64,000 nt of DNA from assembly GCF_023702675.1 (NCBI RefSeq), contig NZ_CP098478.1:2542001-2606000 (forward strand), given 5' to 3'. This DNA comes from Acinetobacter sp. C26M (lineage in GTDB: Bacteria; Pseudomonadota; Gammaproteobacteria; Pseudomonadales; Moraxellaceae). Shown one piece after another: positions 1 to 7,666 of the stretch (its first letter is position 1; every line of letters starts with the position of its first letter). The notes beneath the pieces were generated by a model. The model was not told the origin of the DNA. It did no database searches and saw nothing but the letters and a program-made list of their open reading frames with translations. Position numbers and translations under genes: made by a program.

Positions 1-634
1 TTGCACCTTGTTTAGAAATTACTTGGGCAATCCGATTTGCAGTCGTGTAATCTGGTTGGTTTAAAACAAGTACTAATTTATCTTGTGGAATATTACTCTC
101 AACAGCTTTTTCCAAATATGCACCTTTAGGAATACGCCCCACTGTAGAATGATTTTTCTGGGCTGCATTTCCGTTTACTTCAAATGAATATCCTCCCACA
201 ACCAGTGGACCTTGTGCTAAAGCATATAATTTATTATCTGGCCCATAAAGAGGGGTTAAAATTAAAGTTCCACCTAGTAAACTTCTCGCATCACCAATCG
301 AAGAAACCTCAACGTCAAATTTATCTCCAACCTCACTAAATGGAGGCATTTTTGCAGTGATCATGACTGCTGCTGTATTTCTAGAATTAAGATCTCTCTC
401 ATTTATATTCACATTGAAATGCTTTAAGGTATTTACTAAAGCTTGTCTCGTCGTACTATTCCGATCTGAATCACCACTGCGAGACAAACCAACAACAAGC
501 CCATAACCAATTAACGCATGCTCTCGGTCATCTTGAATACGAACTAAGTCTTTCAATCTCACCATATTTCCTGCCGCAATAGCAGATGGATTTAAAAAAA
601 GTAAACCTATTAATCCAATCAATAGTTTTTTCAT
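1..634 (-). CDS. flgI: Flagellar P-ring protein FlgI (partial, C-terminus beyond window)
   Basis: FlgI forms the P ring around the flagellar rod in the peptidoglycan layer. The minus-strand frame starts at ATG 634-632 and stays open to base 1, so about 211 N-terminal residues are visible. They comprise a Sec signal peptide (MKKLLIGLIGLLFLNPSAIA, cleavage near AIA-AG) and typical FlgI blocks: VRLKDLVRIQDDRE, IGYGLVVGLSRSGD, AAVMITAKMPPF, VSSIGDARSLLGGTLILTPL, LYALAQGPLVVGGY and GRIPKGA. The start overlaps the flgH stop as ATGA, indicating translational coupling. It is the last visible gene of the fliQ-to-flgI operon. Identification is firm; only the C-terminal part is missing because of the window edge. 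Confidence 0.95.
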   Translation of the reverse strand, partial: MKKLLIGLIGLLFLNPSAIAAGNMVRLKDLVRIQDDREHALIGYGLVVGLSRSGDSDRNSTTRQALVNTLKHFNVNINERDLNSRNTAAVMITAKMPPFSEVGDKFDVEVSSIGDARSLLGGTLILTPLYGPDNKLYALAQGPLVVGGYSFEVNGNAAQKNHSTVGRIPKGAYLEKAVESNIPQDKLVLVLNQPDYTTANRIAQVISKQGA

Positions 635-1203
635 ATTATTCTTAACCAATGAAAAAGCTTATAAAAAATACTAAGTTTTTGAGCGTCATCAGCAACACCT
701 TTACCATTTATTTTAATCTTTGCATCAGCTAAACGATATGAGTAAACAGTATTATCATAACTAATATCATCTGGTCTAATAAAACCACTTATTTGAATAA
801 GTTGCTTATCGTTATTAATAATGGCTTCTTGACTCCCCTCAACCCTCAAATACCCGTTAGGAAGCTTTTCTTTGACTTGTACGGAAACAACAGTTTTCAA
901 TTGACCTTGTCTAGATGTATTACCTTCTCCACTCGCACCACCTTCTAGACCTAAACCAGCATCTGCTTTAGCAGTCAAGGTACTTGCTGAAAAAGATAAA
1001 TTCGTTTTATTCTTTGCATTCGTTCCAACAGATGATTTTGCGGATGTAGACTCCGCCACTAAAATAGTCAAGATATCGCCAATATTTACTGCTCGTCTAT
1101 CACTCGTTAAAGCTTGATAATTATCAGTATTAATCAAACTAGTTTGAGCTAATGTATGACTCGTCAATAAAACGCATACAATTAAAAGAGTTTTATTAAT
1201 CAA
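631..1203 (-). CDS. flgH: Flagellar L-ring protein FlgH, short form without lipobox cysteine
   Basis: FlgH forms the outer-membrane L ring. The 190-residue protein has family blocks RAVNIGDILTILVAES (about residues 37-52), a Gly/Ala-rich stretch (about 80-95), LPNGYLRVEGSQEAIINN and ISGFIRPDDI. FlgH is normally a lipoprotein of roughly 230 residues. Here the signal peptide ends in SHTLA-QTS with no cysteine at the cleavage site, so it looks like a signal-peptidase-I substrate. The only plausible start is TTG at 1203-1201, because no ATG or GTG lies near the signal peptide in frame. A possible Shine-Dalgarno AAAGGA sits about 10 bases upstream, inside the end of flgA. The gene overlaps flgA by 8 bases and flgI by 4 bases. 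Confidence 0.9.
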   Translation of the reverse strand: MINKTLLIVCVLLTSHTLAQTSLINTDNYQALTSDRRAVNIGDILTILVAESTSAKSSVGTNAKNKTNLSFSASTLTAKADAGLGLEGGASGEGNTSRQGQLKTVVSVQVKEKLPNGYLRVEGSQEAIINNDKQLIQISGFIRPDDISYDNTVYSYRLADAKIKINGKGVADDAQKLSIFYKLFHWLRII

Positions 1204-1879
1204 TTCTAACCGTTCCTTTTTTAATAACAGTAGTTCTTACAAGTTGATTATTACTCAGTAAGCGTACATTAACTTTATCTAAATATTGCCCGAATTGTTG
1301 AGCAACCCCAATCGTTTCGATCGTAATTCCATCTGAAACAGCCAAAACCCGAACCTGCTGATCTTTATAGATCCAAGGAGTTTCTTTCAAATGTCGCTTT
1401 AAAACAGGCTCATTTAACTTTACAGATTGGGTTAACCAAAAATTTTCATTAAATGGACCTACGGCAAGCGCAGTATTATTAACTCTTTCTTTGATAACAT
1501 CAATCTCTTGATATTCAACTAAAACACTATCAAGAGACTGATTACGGCTCGCATTTTGTTTAAAAACCCAAGCCATTTTCTTAATTTCAGGTCGAAACCA
1601 CATAACCTTAATTTTATTACCCATTGTTAATGGATCACAATCTAAAACTTCAAAACCAACTCTAGGCTGATAAATAGAAGAGACTAACTTCAATTTCGAA
1701 TACCGATGATCTGAAGCAGCAAATAAAGGAAATAATCTAGAAGTACTTTCTTTTTCAAGCTGCTCCTGTACTAAATTATTTGCCATATCAACAAACTGCT
1801 GGTGAGTCAGGCCTTCACATGCGTTAACTTGTATTTGCACTAATGGCACAATACATATCATCAATACTATTAAACGCAT
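1196..1879 (-). CDS. flgA: Flagellar P-ring assembly chaperone FlgA
   Basis: FlgA is a periplasmic chaperone needed to assemble the FlgI P ring. The 227-residue product has an N-terminal signal peptide (MRLIVLMICIVPLVQIQVNA, Cys next) and a C-terminal SAF-type domain. Visible SAF segments are LAVGPFNENFWLTQ, VRVLAVSDGITIETIGVAQQ and VRLLSNNQLVRTTVIKKG, the last resembling the usual FlgA ending in which the chaperone reads nnsSGkvvkg-like motifs. The first about 100 residues are poorly conserved, as usual for the family. It starts one base after the flgG stop and overlaps the next gene, flgH, by 8 bases. Placement with the ring genes it serves supports the call. Confidence 0.88.
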   Translation of the reverse strand: MRLIVLMICIVPLVQIQVNACEGLTHQQFVDMANNLVQEQLEKESTSRLFPLFAASDHRYSKLKLVSSIYQPRVGFEVLDCDPLTMGNKIKVMWFRPEIKKMAWVFKQNASRNQSLDSVLVEYQEIDVIKERVNNTALAVGPFNENFWLTQSVKLNEPVLKRHLKETPWIYKDQQVRVLAVSDGITIETIGVAQQFGQYLDKVNVRLLSNNQLVRTTVIKKGTVRID

Positions 1880-1880
1880 A

Positions 1881-2636
1881 TTAGCGTCTTAAGTTATTAA
1901 TCGTTTCCATAATCTGATCTCCAGCTTGCAACACTCTTGCATTTAACTGGTATGCCCTTTGTGCCATGATTAGATTTGATATTTCACTGACCAAATCTAC
2001 ATTTGACATTTCTAAATGTCCTTGTAGAACAACACCCATTCCATCTTTACGCAACTCACCATATTCTGGTTCGCCACTAGACTGAGAAGCGGCATATAAA
2101 CCATTACCAAGTTTTTTCAATTGGCTATCATTTTCAAAGCGAACGAGTTCTATTTTACCCAATTCTATTTCTTCACCAGTACCAATGACTTTTCCATTTA
2201 ATGTACCATCAGCAGCTAAAACAATTCGCTCAACATCTGGCGGTATGCGGATATCAGCAGTTAAAGCTTGCCCACCCGCCAACGCAAGTTGCCCATCTGC
2301 ATTAACATGAAACTGTCCAACTCTTGTATATGCTAAACTTCCATCAGCCTGCTCAATCTCAAAAAACCCCTTACCTTGGATTGCAAAATCATATGGCTGG
2401 TTTGTTGTTTGCACATCACCATTTTTAAAATCAGTATAAGTCTGTGCCAAGGACACACCAATACCTTGTTCTGAAAGAGTATTATTACTATTATTAATCG
2501 CAACAAGATTGGCAAACTGTGCAGTTTCTTTTTTATAGCCCATTGTCTGCATATTCGAAATATTACTAGAGATTGTGTCTAACCACTTTTGCTGAGCAAG
2601 CAAACCTGAGTTTGCAATACTAATTGCATCAATCAT
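1881..2636 (-). CDS. flgG: Flagellar distal rod protein FlgG
   Basis: FlgG builds the distal rod of the flagellar axle. The 251-residue protein is close to the usual length of about 260. It begins with the rod/hook N-terminal motif (ISIANSGLLAQQKWLDTISS, then NISNMQTMGYKKE). A central DFAIQGKGFFEIEQADGS and TRVGQFHVNADGQL follow. It ends with the diagnostic FlgG C-terminus LEMSNVDLVSEISNLIMAQR, followed by AYQLNARVLQAGDQIMETI. There is no cleavable signal, as expected for a protein exported through the flagellar type III gate encoded upstream. It sits one base downstream of flgF and one base upstream of flgA. Confidence 0.95.
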   Translation of the reverse strand: MIDAISIANSGLLAQQKWLDTISSNISNMQTMGYKKETAQFANLVAINNSNNTLSEQGIGVSLAQTYTDFKNGDVQTTNQPYDFAIQGKGFFEIEQADGSLAYTRVGQFHVNADGQLALAGGQALTADIRIPPDVERIVLAADGTLNGKVIGTGEEIELGKIELVRFENDSQLKKLGNGLYAASQSSGEPEYGELRKDGMGVVLQGHLEMSNVDLVSEISNLIMAQRAYQLNARVLQAGDQIMETINNLRR

Positions 2637-2637
2637 T

Positions 2638-3360
2638 TTATTTCCCCAATTGATTTATGCCGTTATCCAATAAATTATCATATGTGTTTACTGCCCGTTG
2701 TAAACTCTCAATATGTCTGGATAATTCCATAATTTTAACCATATCCTGACTCATAACAGCATTAGATTGTTCCAATTTACCTTGAAAAATCTGATACTGG
2801 CTTTGATCAGCTTGTTTTACTGCTGATGCTGAATATAATGCATTTCCTTCAGCTTTAACATCATCACTTTCTGCATAAACAACTAAAATTTGATTTATAG
2901 CAGAATCATTTTCAGCATTATGAATATAACCATTTGAATCAACTTTTAAAGTTTCCAAATTCTTTTCAGCAATAACTATTGGTTTTGCACCTTCACCTAA
3001 AACTGATAACCCTTGACGTGTAAGCAAAGAACCATTCTTATCAACATGAAAATGTCCATCTCGAGTAAGTGAAAAGCCATCATTTGTCGCAACGACAAAC
3101 CAACCTTTACCTGACAAAGCAAAATCAAGCTCTCTATTTGTATCTACAAATGAACCATTATTTGAATTTAGGTAAGATGTTGTTTGCCTTTGCCCTAAAT
3201 CAGAAAATGTTTTTGTAGGTGATGATGATGTAAGCGTACTAAAGACATTCTCACTTCTATATCCAACTGTATTGATATTCGCAGTATTCTGCGAAATTGT
3301 TTTTAATGCATTGAATTCCTGCTGAATCACATGCGCAAGCTGCATAATTGGATCGGTCAT
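2638..3360 (-). CDS. flgF: Flagellar proximal rod protein FlgF
   Basis: FlgF is a proximal rod subunit related to FlgG. The 240-residue protein has an N-terminal rod motif (FNALKTISQNTANINTVGYR), the core signature DFALSGKGWFVVATNDGFSL followed by TRDGHFHVDKNGSLLTRQG, and a coiled C-terminus (LEQSNAVMSQDMVKIMELSR). The C-terminus lacks the FlgG-type MAQRAYQLNA block, so FlgF is preferred over a second FlgG. Its ATG overlaps the flhA stop as ATGA (3357-3360), which implies coupled translation of the export gate and rod genes. There is no signal peptide, consistent with export by the flagellar apparatus. Confidence 0.9.
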   Translation of the reverse strand: MTDPIMQLAHVIQQEFNALKTISQNTANINTVGYRSENVFSTLTSSSPTKTFSDLGQRQTTSYLNSNNGSFVDTNRELDFALSGKGWFVVATNDGFSLTRDGHFHVDKNGSLLTRQGLSVLGEGAKPIVIAEKNLETLKVDSNGYIHNAENDSAINQILVVYAESDDVKAEGNALYSASAVKQADQSQYQIFQGKLEQSNAVMSQDMVKIMELSRHIESLQRAVNTYDNLLDNGINQLGK

Positions 3361-5432
3361 ACAGTCGCCTCCATTGAATGAAAGTCTTGAACTGAGATAA
3401 TGCCTGCTGAAGAGACTTGAATAAACTGCCCCAACTCAGCAATTGATAAAACTTCAACATGAGGAATAGCTCGAGAAATCATCGCTCTAAGAGGCCGTCT
3501 AAGCGCAGGCGAGCATAATAAAACAGGTTGTACATTATTGGCGAGTTGTTTCTCTGTTTCTTGTACGACACTTCTTAAAAACTTATCGATATATTGTGGT
3601 GGTAACATGCTTTCATTATTCACTCTCACCATCGCGAGCATATGGCTTTCTAACTCAGGTGCAATCGTCATGACTTGCAATGTCCCCTCAGTGTCAAGAA
3701 AACGCTCATAAATAATCGATCCTAAGCGCTCTCTTACTTTTTCAGCTAATTCTTCTGGAACTTTATTTACACGACCAAAATCAACCAATACCTCAAGAAT
3801 TTTCTCTATATTTTTTATACTGATTTGTTCTTTAAGCAATAATTGCAAAACTCTTTGAATATCTGAATAGGTTAAAACTGCTGGAATCAGTTCATCCAAT
3901 AAAGTTCCCATACTATCTTTATGCAATTGAATTAACTTTTCAGTTTCAGCTCGCGTTAAAAATTCACTGAGATAGCGTTTAATATTTTCAGATAAATGAG
4001 TCACGATTACCGTTTCAGGATCTACAATTGTGAAACCCAATGCTTTTGCTTGTTGCTTTTGGTTTTCTTCAATCCATAAAGCTGGTAAACCATAAGTCGG
4101 TTCTTTTGTTTCCTCTCCCACTATACTATCCATGGCAGCATTACCAGAGTTTATTGCGAGTACCTTTAGATAATTTACACTTCCTCTTGCAACAACAGCA
4201 CTATAGATCAAAATTTGATAATGATTTTCTTGTAATTTTTTATCCACAACAATAGATAGCTTCGGTAAGAAAATACCTAGATCTTGCGAGAGTTGCTTTT
4301 GTAAACCATTGTATCGTTGATAAAGAGATTTTGACTCACCTAATAAATAAGACTCTAAATTTGAGCTAATTTTTAACTCAAATGCTGATGGCTTCAGGTC
4401 ATTTGACTTTTTAGACTCTTGATTAGACTCATCAAGATTTTCATCCTCAGTATTCGACATAGAATCTTTGGCATTTTTCTTATATTTAATTGAATACCAA
4501 ACGGCTGCTGAAAGAATGAGTAATAAAATTAAAATAGGAATAACTGGCAAACCAGGTAAAAACAACATTATCATCAGGGTTAAGCCCACGATCATAATCG
4601 TTTGTGGATAGGCAAAAAACTGATTTCCCAAAGCTTCGCCCAAACGAGTATCTGTTGCAGCTCTTGTGATGATAATACCAGCCGCAACTGAAATTATTAA
4701 AGATGGGATCTGGGTTACAATGCCATCACCTATCGTCAGTAGCGAATAATGTTGTAAAGCCTCTGACCAGCCCATACCACGTTGCCATATTCCAATGGAT
4801 AGCCCTCCGATGATGTTAATAACAATAATAACAACACCAGCAATCGCATCGCCTTTTACAAATTTTGAAGCACCGTCCATAGCACCATAAAAGTTAGATT
4901 CCTGTTCCAACTGATGTCTACGACGTTTTGCTTCTTCAGAATCAATTAATCCCATATTTAGGTCAGCATCAATACTCATTTGCTTTCCTGGCAACGAGTC
5001 TAATGTAAAACGAGCAGCGACCTCAGCAACACGTTGTGCACCATTGGTAATCACAATATATTGAACGACAACGAGAATAAAGAAAACAACAAAGCCAACA
5101 ACTAAATTGCCTGCCACCATATAGTGACCAACAGCAGCAATAACTTTCCCTGCATCAGCATGATCTAAAATAAGGCGGGTTGATGAAATATTTAAAGCCA
5201 AACGGAATAATGTAGTAATTAATAATAAAGAAGGAAAAGTAGAAAAACTTAAAGGCTTCTCTGTATCTAAAGCCAATAATAAAATAAGCAATGCTGCCGC
5301 AAAATTTGTAAGCAATAAAAAATCTAGAAGCCACGTAGGTATAGGTGTAAATAGCACCAATAAGATGCCAATAACCCCGATTACTAATGCTAGATTGTAA
5401 AATTCAAATTTTAGTTTCTTTTTATCTATCAT
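3357..5432 (-). CDS. flhA: Flagellar type III export gate protein FlhA
   Basis: FlhA is the large ring-forming component of the flagellar protein export gate and uses the proton-motive force. The 691-residue length is canonical. The N-terminal about 320 residues contain around eight membrane segments and FHIPEP-family signatures: LFRLALNISSTRLIL with DADAGKVI-like context, and RFTLDSLPGKQMSIDADLNMG. A charged linker (about residues 320-350) leads to the cytoplasmic docking domain with GLPALWI, VIVTHLSENIKRYLSEFLTR and LLLKEQISIKNIEKILEVL. It starts 3 bases after the flhB stop region and overlaps flgF by 4 bases. The FlgF/FlgG/FlgH/FlgI neighbours identify a flagellum rather than an injectisome. 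Confidence 0.97.
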   Translation of the reverse strand: MIDKKKLKFEFYNLALVIGVIGILLVLFTPIPTWLLDFLLLTNFAAALLILLLALDTEKPLSFSTFPSLLLITTLFRLALNISSTRLILDHADAGKVIAAVGHYMVAGNLVVGFVVFFILVVVQYIVITNGAQRVAEVAARFTLDSLPGKQMSIDADLNMGLIDSEEAKRRRHQLEQESNFYGAMDGASKFVKGDAIAGVVIIVINIIGGLSIGIWQRGMGWSEALQHYSLLTIGDGIVTQIPSLIISVAAGIIITRAATDTRLGEALGNQFFAYPQTIMIVGLTLMIMLFLPGLPVIPILILLLILSAAVWYSIKYKKNAKDSMSNTEDENLDESNQESKKSNDLKPSAFELKISSNLESYLLGESKSLYQRYNGLQKQLSQDLGIFLPKLSIVVDKKLQENHYQILIYSAVVARGSVNYLKVLAINSGNAAMDSIVGEETKEPTYGLPALWIEENQKQQAKALGFTIVDPETVIVTHLSENIKRYLSEFLTRAETEKLIQLHKDSMGTLLDELIPAVLTYSDIQRVLQLLLKEQISIKNIEKILEVLVDFGRVNKVPEELAEKVRERLGSIIYERFLDTEGTLQVMTIAPELESHMLAMVRVNNESMLPPQYIDKFLRSVVQETEKQLANNVQPVLLCSPALRRPLRAMISRAIPHVEVLSIAELGQFIQVSSAGIISVQDFHSMEATV

Positions 5433-5435
5433 CTT

Positions 5436-6509
5436 TTACAGCTTCAACTTTGAGTTTGGTAGTGCAATCACCCAACGATAAATATCCACAACATCATTAT
5501 GCATTTCTGTCGGTATCGGTTGATTAATCGCACAGTTCGCATAGATATATCTAGCAACAATTGGACGATGTAATATTGGAACCTGATGTTTCCGAGCAAC
5601 ACGCCTAATCATGTGCGCAAGCATACCTGTTCCTGTAGCTAAAACAATAGGGGTTTGCATTTTTTCTGGCTGATAAATTAATGCAACCGCATAATGAGTT
5701 GGATTAATAATCACAACATCTGCTTTCTTTACTTGAGAAATCGCTTTTACTTTAGAAAAAAATTCTTGTTGATTACGACGACGCTTCGATTTTAACTCTG
5801 GACTGCCCTCTCGATGGCGATATTCATCTTTAACCTCTTTCTGACTCATACGCATTTGACGAGAAAACTCCCGCTTGGCATACCACATATCAAAAATTGC
5901 AAAAGCCGCCATTACTGCAACCAAACTCAACATCAAAGTAATTGTCGCCTGACTGAATGCCAAGCCAATTGCTTGTGGTGTTCTAGATAGATGACTCGTC
6001 AATTGTTGAATAATATGAAGAATCGCAAAATATGTAACTACAAAGAAAAGTAATCCTTTAATTACCACTCTTAGAACTTCAACAAATATCCTTTTAGAAA
6101 ATATCTTTTTTAGACCTTTAACTGGGTTTAACCGATTCAAGTCAGGTTTTAATGCGGTAAATGAAAAAACAAAACCGCTATAAAAAAGGCTGATGGCTAT
6201 GGCTGCAACAATAAGCATAAAAATTAGAGGAAAAATTACACTTATTATCTTAGATAAACTTTTCCCACCTAAATATGCAGCATTGGATAAATTATTCTGA
6301 ACCAACATATCTGCATGACTTAACCACCAAGTAGTCTGCCGAACCAGTTCTAAGGCTATCTTGCCTGATAAAATGGCAAATCCCGCAATAAAAGTCGCAA
6401 TAATCACAAAGGATAATAAATCCATACTTTTTGCAACATTGCCCTTTTTTTTCGCTTGTTCTAACTTATAGGGCGTTGCCTGTTCAGTTTTTTCTTGTTG
6501 ATCATCCAT
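5436..6509 (-). CDS. flhB: Flagellar export switch protein FlhB
   Basis: FlhB is the substrate-specificity switch of the flagellar export gate. The 357-residue protein starts with the conserved KTEQATPYKLEQAKKKGNVAKS and has four membrane segments in residues about 30-215. Its cytoplasmic domain bears the autocleavage motif NPTH in VVIINPTHYAVALIY. The cytoplasmic tail also shows VKDEYRHREGSPELKSKRRR and VPILHRPIVARYIYANC, as in the family. A strong Shine-Dalgarno (GGAGG about 8 bases upstream of ATG 6509) supports the start. The gene lies 18 bases after fliR and just before flhA, the usual FliR-FlhB-FlhA order. Confidence 0.97.
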   Translation of the reverse strand: MDDQQEKTEQATPYKLEQAKKKGNVAKSMDLLSFVIIATFIAGFAILSGKIALELVRQTTWWLSHADMLVQNNLSNAAYLGGKSLSKIISVIFPLIFMLIVAAIAISLFYSGFVFSFTALKPDLNRLNPVKGLKKIFSKRIFVEVLRVVIKGLLFFVVTYFAILHIIQQLTSHLSRTPQAIGLAFSQATITLMLSLVAVMAAFAIFDMWYAKREFSRQMRMSQKEVKDEYRHREGSPELKSKRRRNQQEFFSKVKAISQVKKADVVIINPTHYAVALIYQPEKMQTPIVLATGTGMLAHMIRRVARKHQVPILHRPIVARYIYANCAINQPIPTEMHNDVVDIYRWVIALPNSKLKL

Positions 6510-6527
6510 TGTTTATCCTCCCTCAGC

Positions 6528-7265
6528 TTAAGACAAAATAAGCTTCAAGGGTTGTTCAAAAAGTCGAGGAATATTTTGAACAATCATTGGCATACTGAAC
6601 ATGAGCAGCATTAGTCCTACAACAAATTTAACAGGGAGCGCCAAGAAGTAAATATTGGCTTGTGGCATTGATCTAGACATGACTGCAAAAGCCAAATCAA
6701 CTAACCAAACACCGAGTATGACAGGAAGTAAGATAATGAATGCGAAAATGAACTGCGCCCCCATGACAGAAATCAATTTCTTTATATTAAGCAAATGAAA
6801 ATCAAATGTACCTAAAGGCACTATTTTGAATAATGCAACCAAACCTTGTAACAAGGTATAATGCAAATCGAGTATAAAAAATAAAACGCAGGCAATTGCA
6901 ATTAAGAGATCAGAAATAACGCCTCCTAAATGGCTCGAAGAGGGGTTAAAGATACCAGCCGTATTGATCCCGATTTGTAAATCTAGCAATTTCCCAACCA
7001 AATCCAAGCTTGCAAATGCAGTGTGAAAGCTAAAAGCAATGACAACACCTAATAAAAATTCACTTAAAACCAATGAAATTGTTAAAATTTTCACATCAAT
7101 TGGCACTAAACCAGCCATGATAATTGCAAGCGCTAATACAATGATTAACCTAAAAAGTAAGGGGGCTTTGCTAAATACATTTATCGGCATAACCACAAAA
7201 AGAGGTAACAAGCGTAAGGACAATAACAAGACCGTTGTAAATTCTAAAAAGCCAAACATAAGCAT
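6528..7265 (-). CDS. fliR: Flagellar export gate protein FliR
   Basis: FliR is part of the FliPQR export channel at the base of the flagellum. The 245-residue membrane protein has about six hydrophobic segments. It has family-like stretches RLLPLFVVMPINVFSKAP, GLVPIDVKILTISLVLSEFL (the conserved E of the loop), LLDLQIGINTAGIFNPSSS and SMPQANIYFLALPVKFVVGL. It begins at the base next to the fliQ stop (ATG 7265), with an alternative start two codons inside. Position between fliQ and flhB is the standard order. The call rests on hydrophobic topology, signature loops and synteny. Confidence 0.95.
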   Translation of the reverse strand: MLMFGFLEFTTVLLLSLRLLPLFVVMPINVFSKAPLLFRLIIVLALAIIMAGLVPIDVKILTISLVLSEFLLGVVIAFSFHTAFASLDLVGKLLDLQIGINTAGIFNPSSSHLGGVISDLLIAIACVLFFILDLHYTLLQGLVALFKIVPLGTFDFHLLNIKKLISVMGAQFIFAFIILLPVILGVWLVDLAFAVMSRSMPQANIYFLALPVKFVVGLMLLMFSMPMIVQNIPRLFEQPLKLILS

Positions 7266-7529
7266 TTAAAAATTAGCTGCTTTAAGAAACATCTCTATTG
7301 CAAAGGCGCGTAAATGATTGATCATCCAACTTCCTAGAACTAACAGCACAACCACAGAAACAATTAATTTAGGAATAAAGGTTAAGGTCATTTCTTGAAT
7401 TTGTGTCGCAACTTGCAGAATACTGACAATAAGCCCAATGATCATAATTGCCAATAACACAGGCGCAGCAACCAAAGCTGTTGTTAATAATGTTTCTTTT
7501 AATAAATATAAGAGTTGGTCTTGATTCAT
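7266..7529 (-). CDS. fliQ: Flagellar export gate protein FliQ
   Basis: FliQ is the small two-helix subunit of the FliPQR export channel. At 87 residues it has the canonical length. It shows two hydrophobic hairpin helices, the first around VAAPVLLAIMIIGLIVSIL and the second around LIVSVVVLLVLGSWMINHL, joined by the conserved QVATQIQEMTLTFIPK loop. It is the first gene of the visible operon. No fliP lies upstream; a divergent TPR gene occupies that side, so FliP and the C-ring genes must be elsewhere. Confidence 0.95.
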   Translation of the reverse strand: MNQDQLLYLLKETLLTTALVAAPVLLAIMIIGLIVSILQVATQIQEMTLTFIPKLIVSVVVLLVLGSWMINHLRAFAIEMFLKAANF

Positions 7530-7551
7530 TGCATACGCTCCAAACAGCGCT

Positions 7552-7595
7552 TATTTTAACGAAATCATGCAAACAAACAAATATATTTTAACGAA
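7552..7595. repeat. Direct repeat TATTTTAACGAA x2 between divergent units
   Basis: The 12-mer TATTTTAACGAA occurs at 7552-7563 and again at 7584-7595, exactly 32 bases apart (about three helical turns). It lies in the 137-bp gap between fliQ and the divergent TPR gene. The spacing suits binding of a regulator to one DNA face, but no factor can be named. Confidence 0.5.
7553..7580 (-). promoter_or_regulatory. Candidate promoter for the fliQ-flgI operon
   Basis: On the minus strand a -35-like TTGTTT (7580-7575) and a -10-like TAAAAT (7558-7553) are separated by 16 bases, about 24 bases before the fliQ ATG. The -10 lies inside one copy of a 12-base direct repeat. The match is fair in an AT-rich stretch, so it is a weak prediction. 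Confidence 0.3.
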
Positions 7596-7666
7596 TATTA
7601 TTTCTTCTCAAACTCATATATATATCTTATGCTATTGCTATAAAAATACAGGCATTCTTTCGTATT

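Noticed and set aside
1..7529. Non-flagellar type III secretion (injectisome) system
   Set aside because: FliQ/FliR/FlhB/FlhA homology is shared with injectisomes, but FlgF, FlgG, FlgH, FlgI and FlgA are flagellum-specific and no secretin or needle gene is present.
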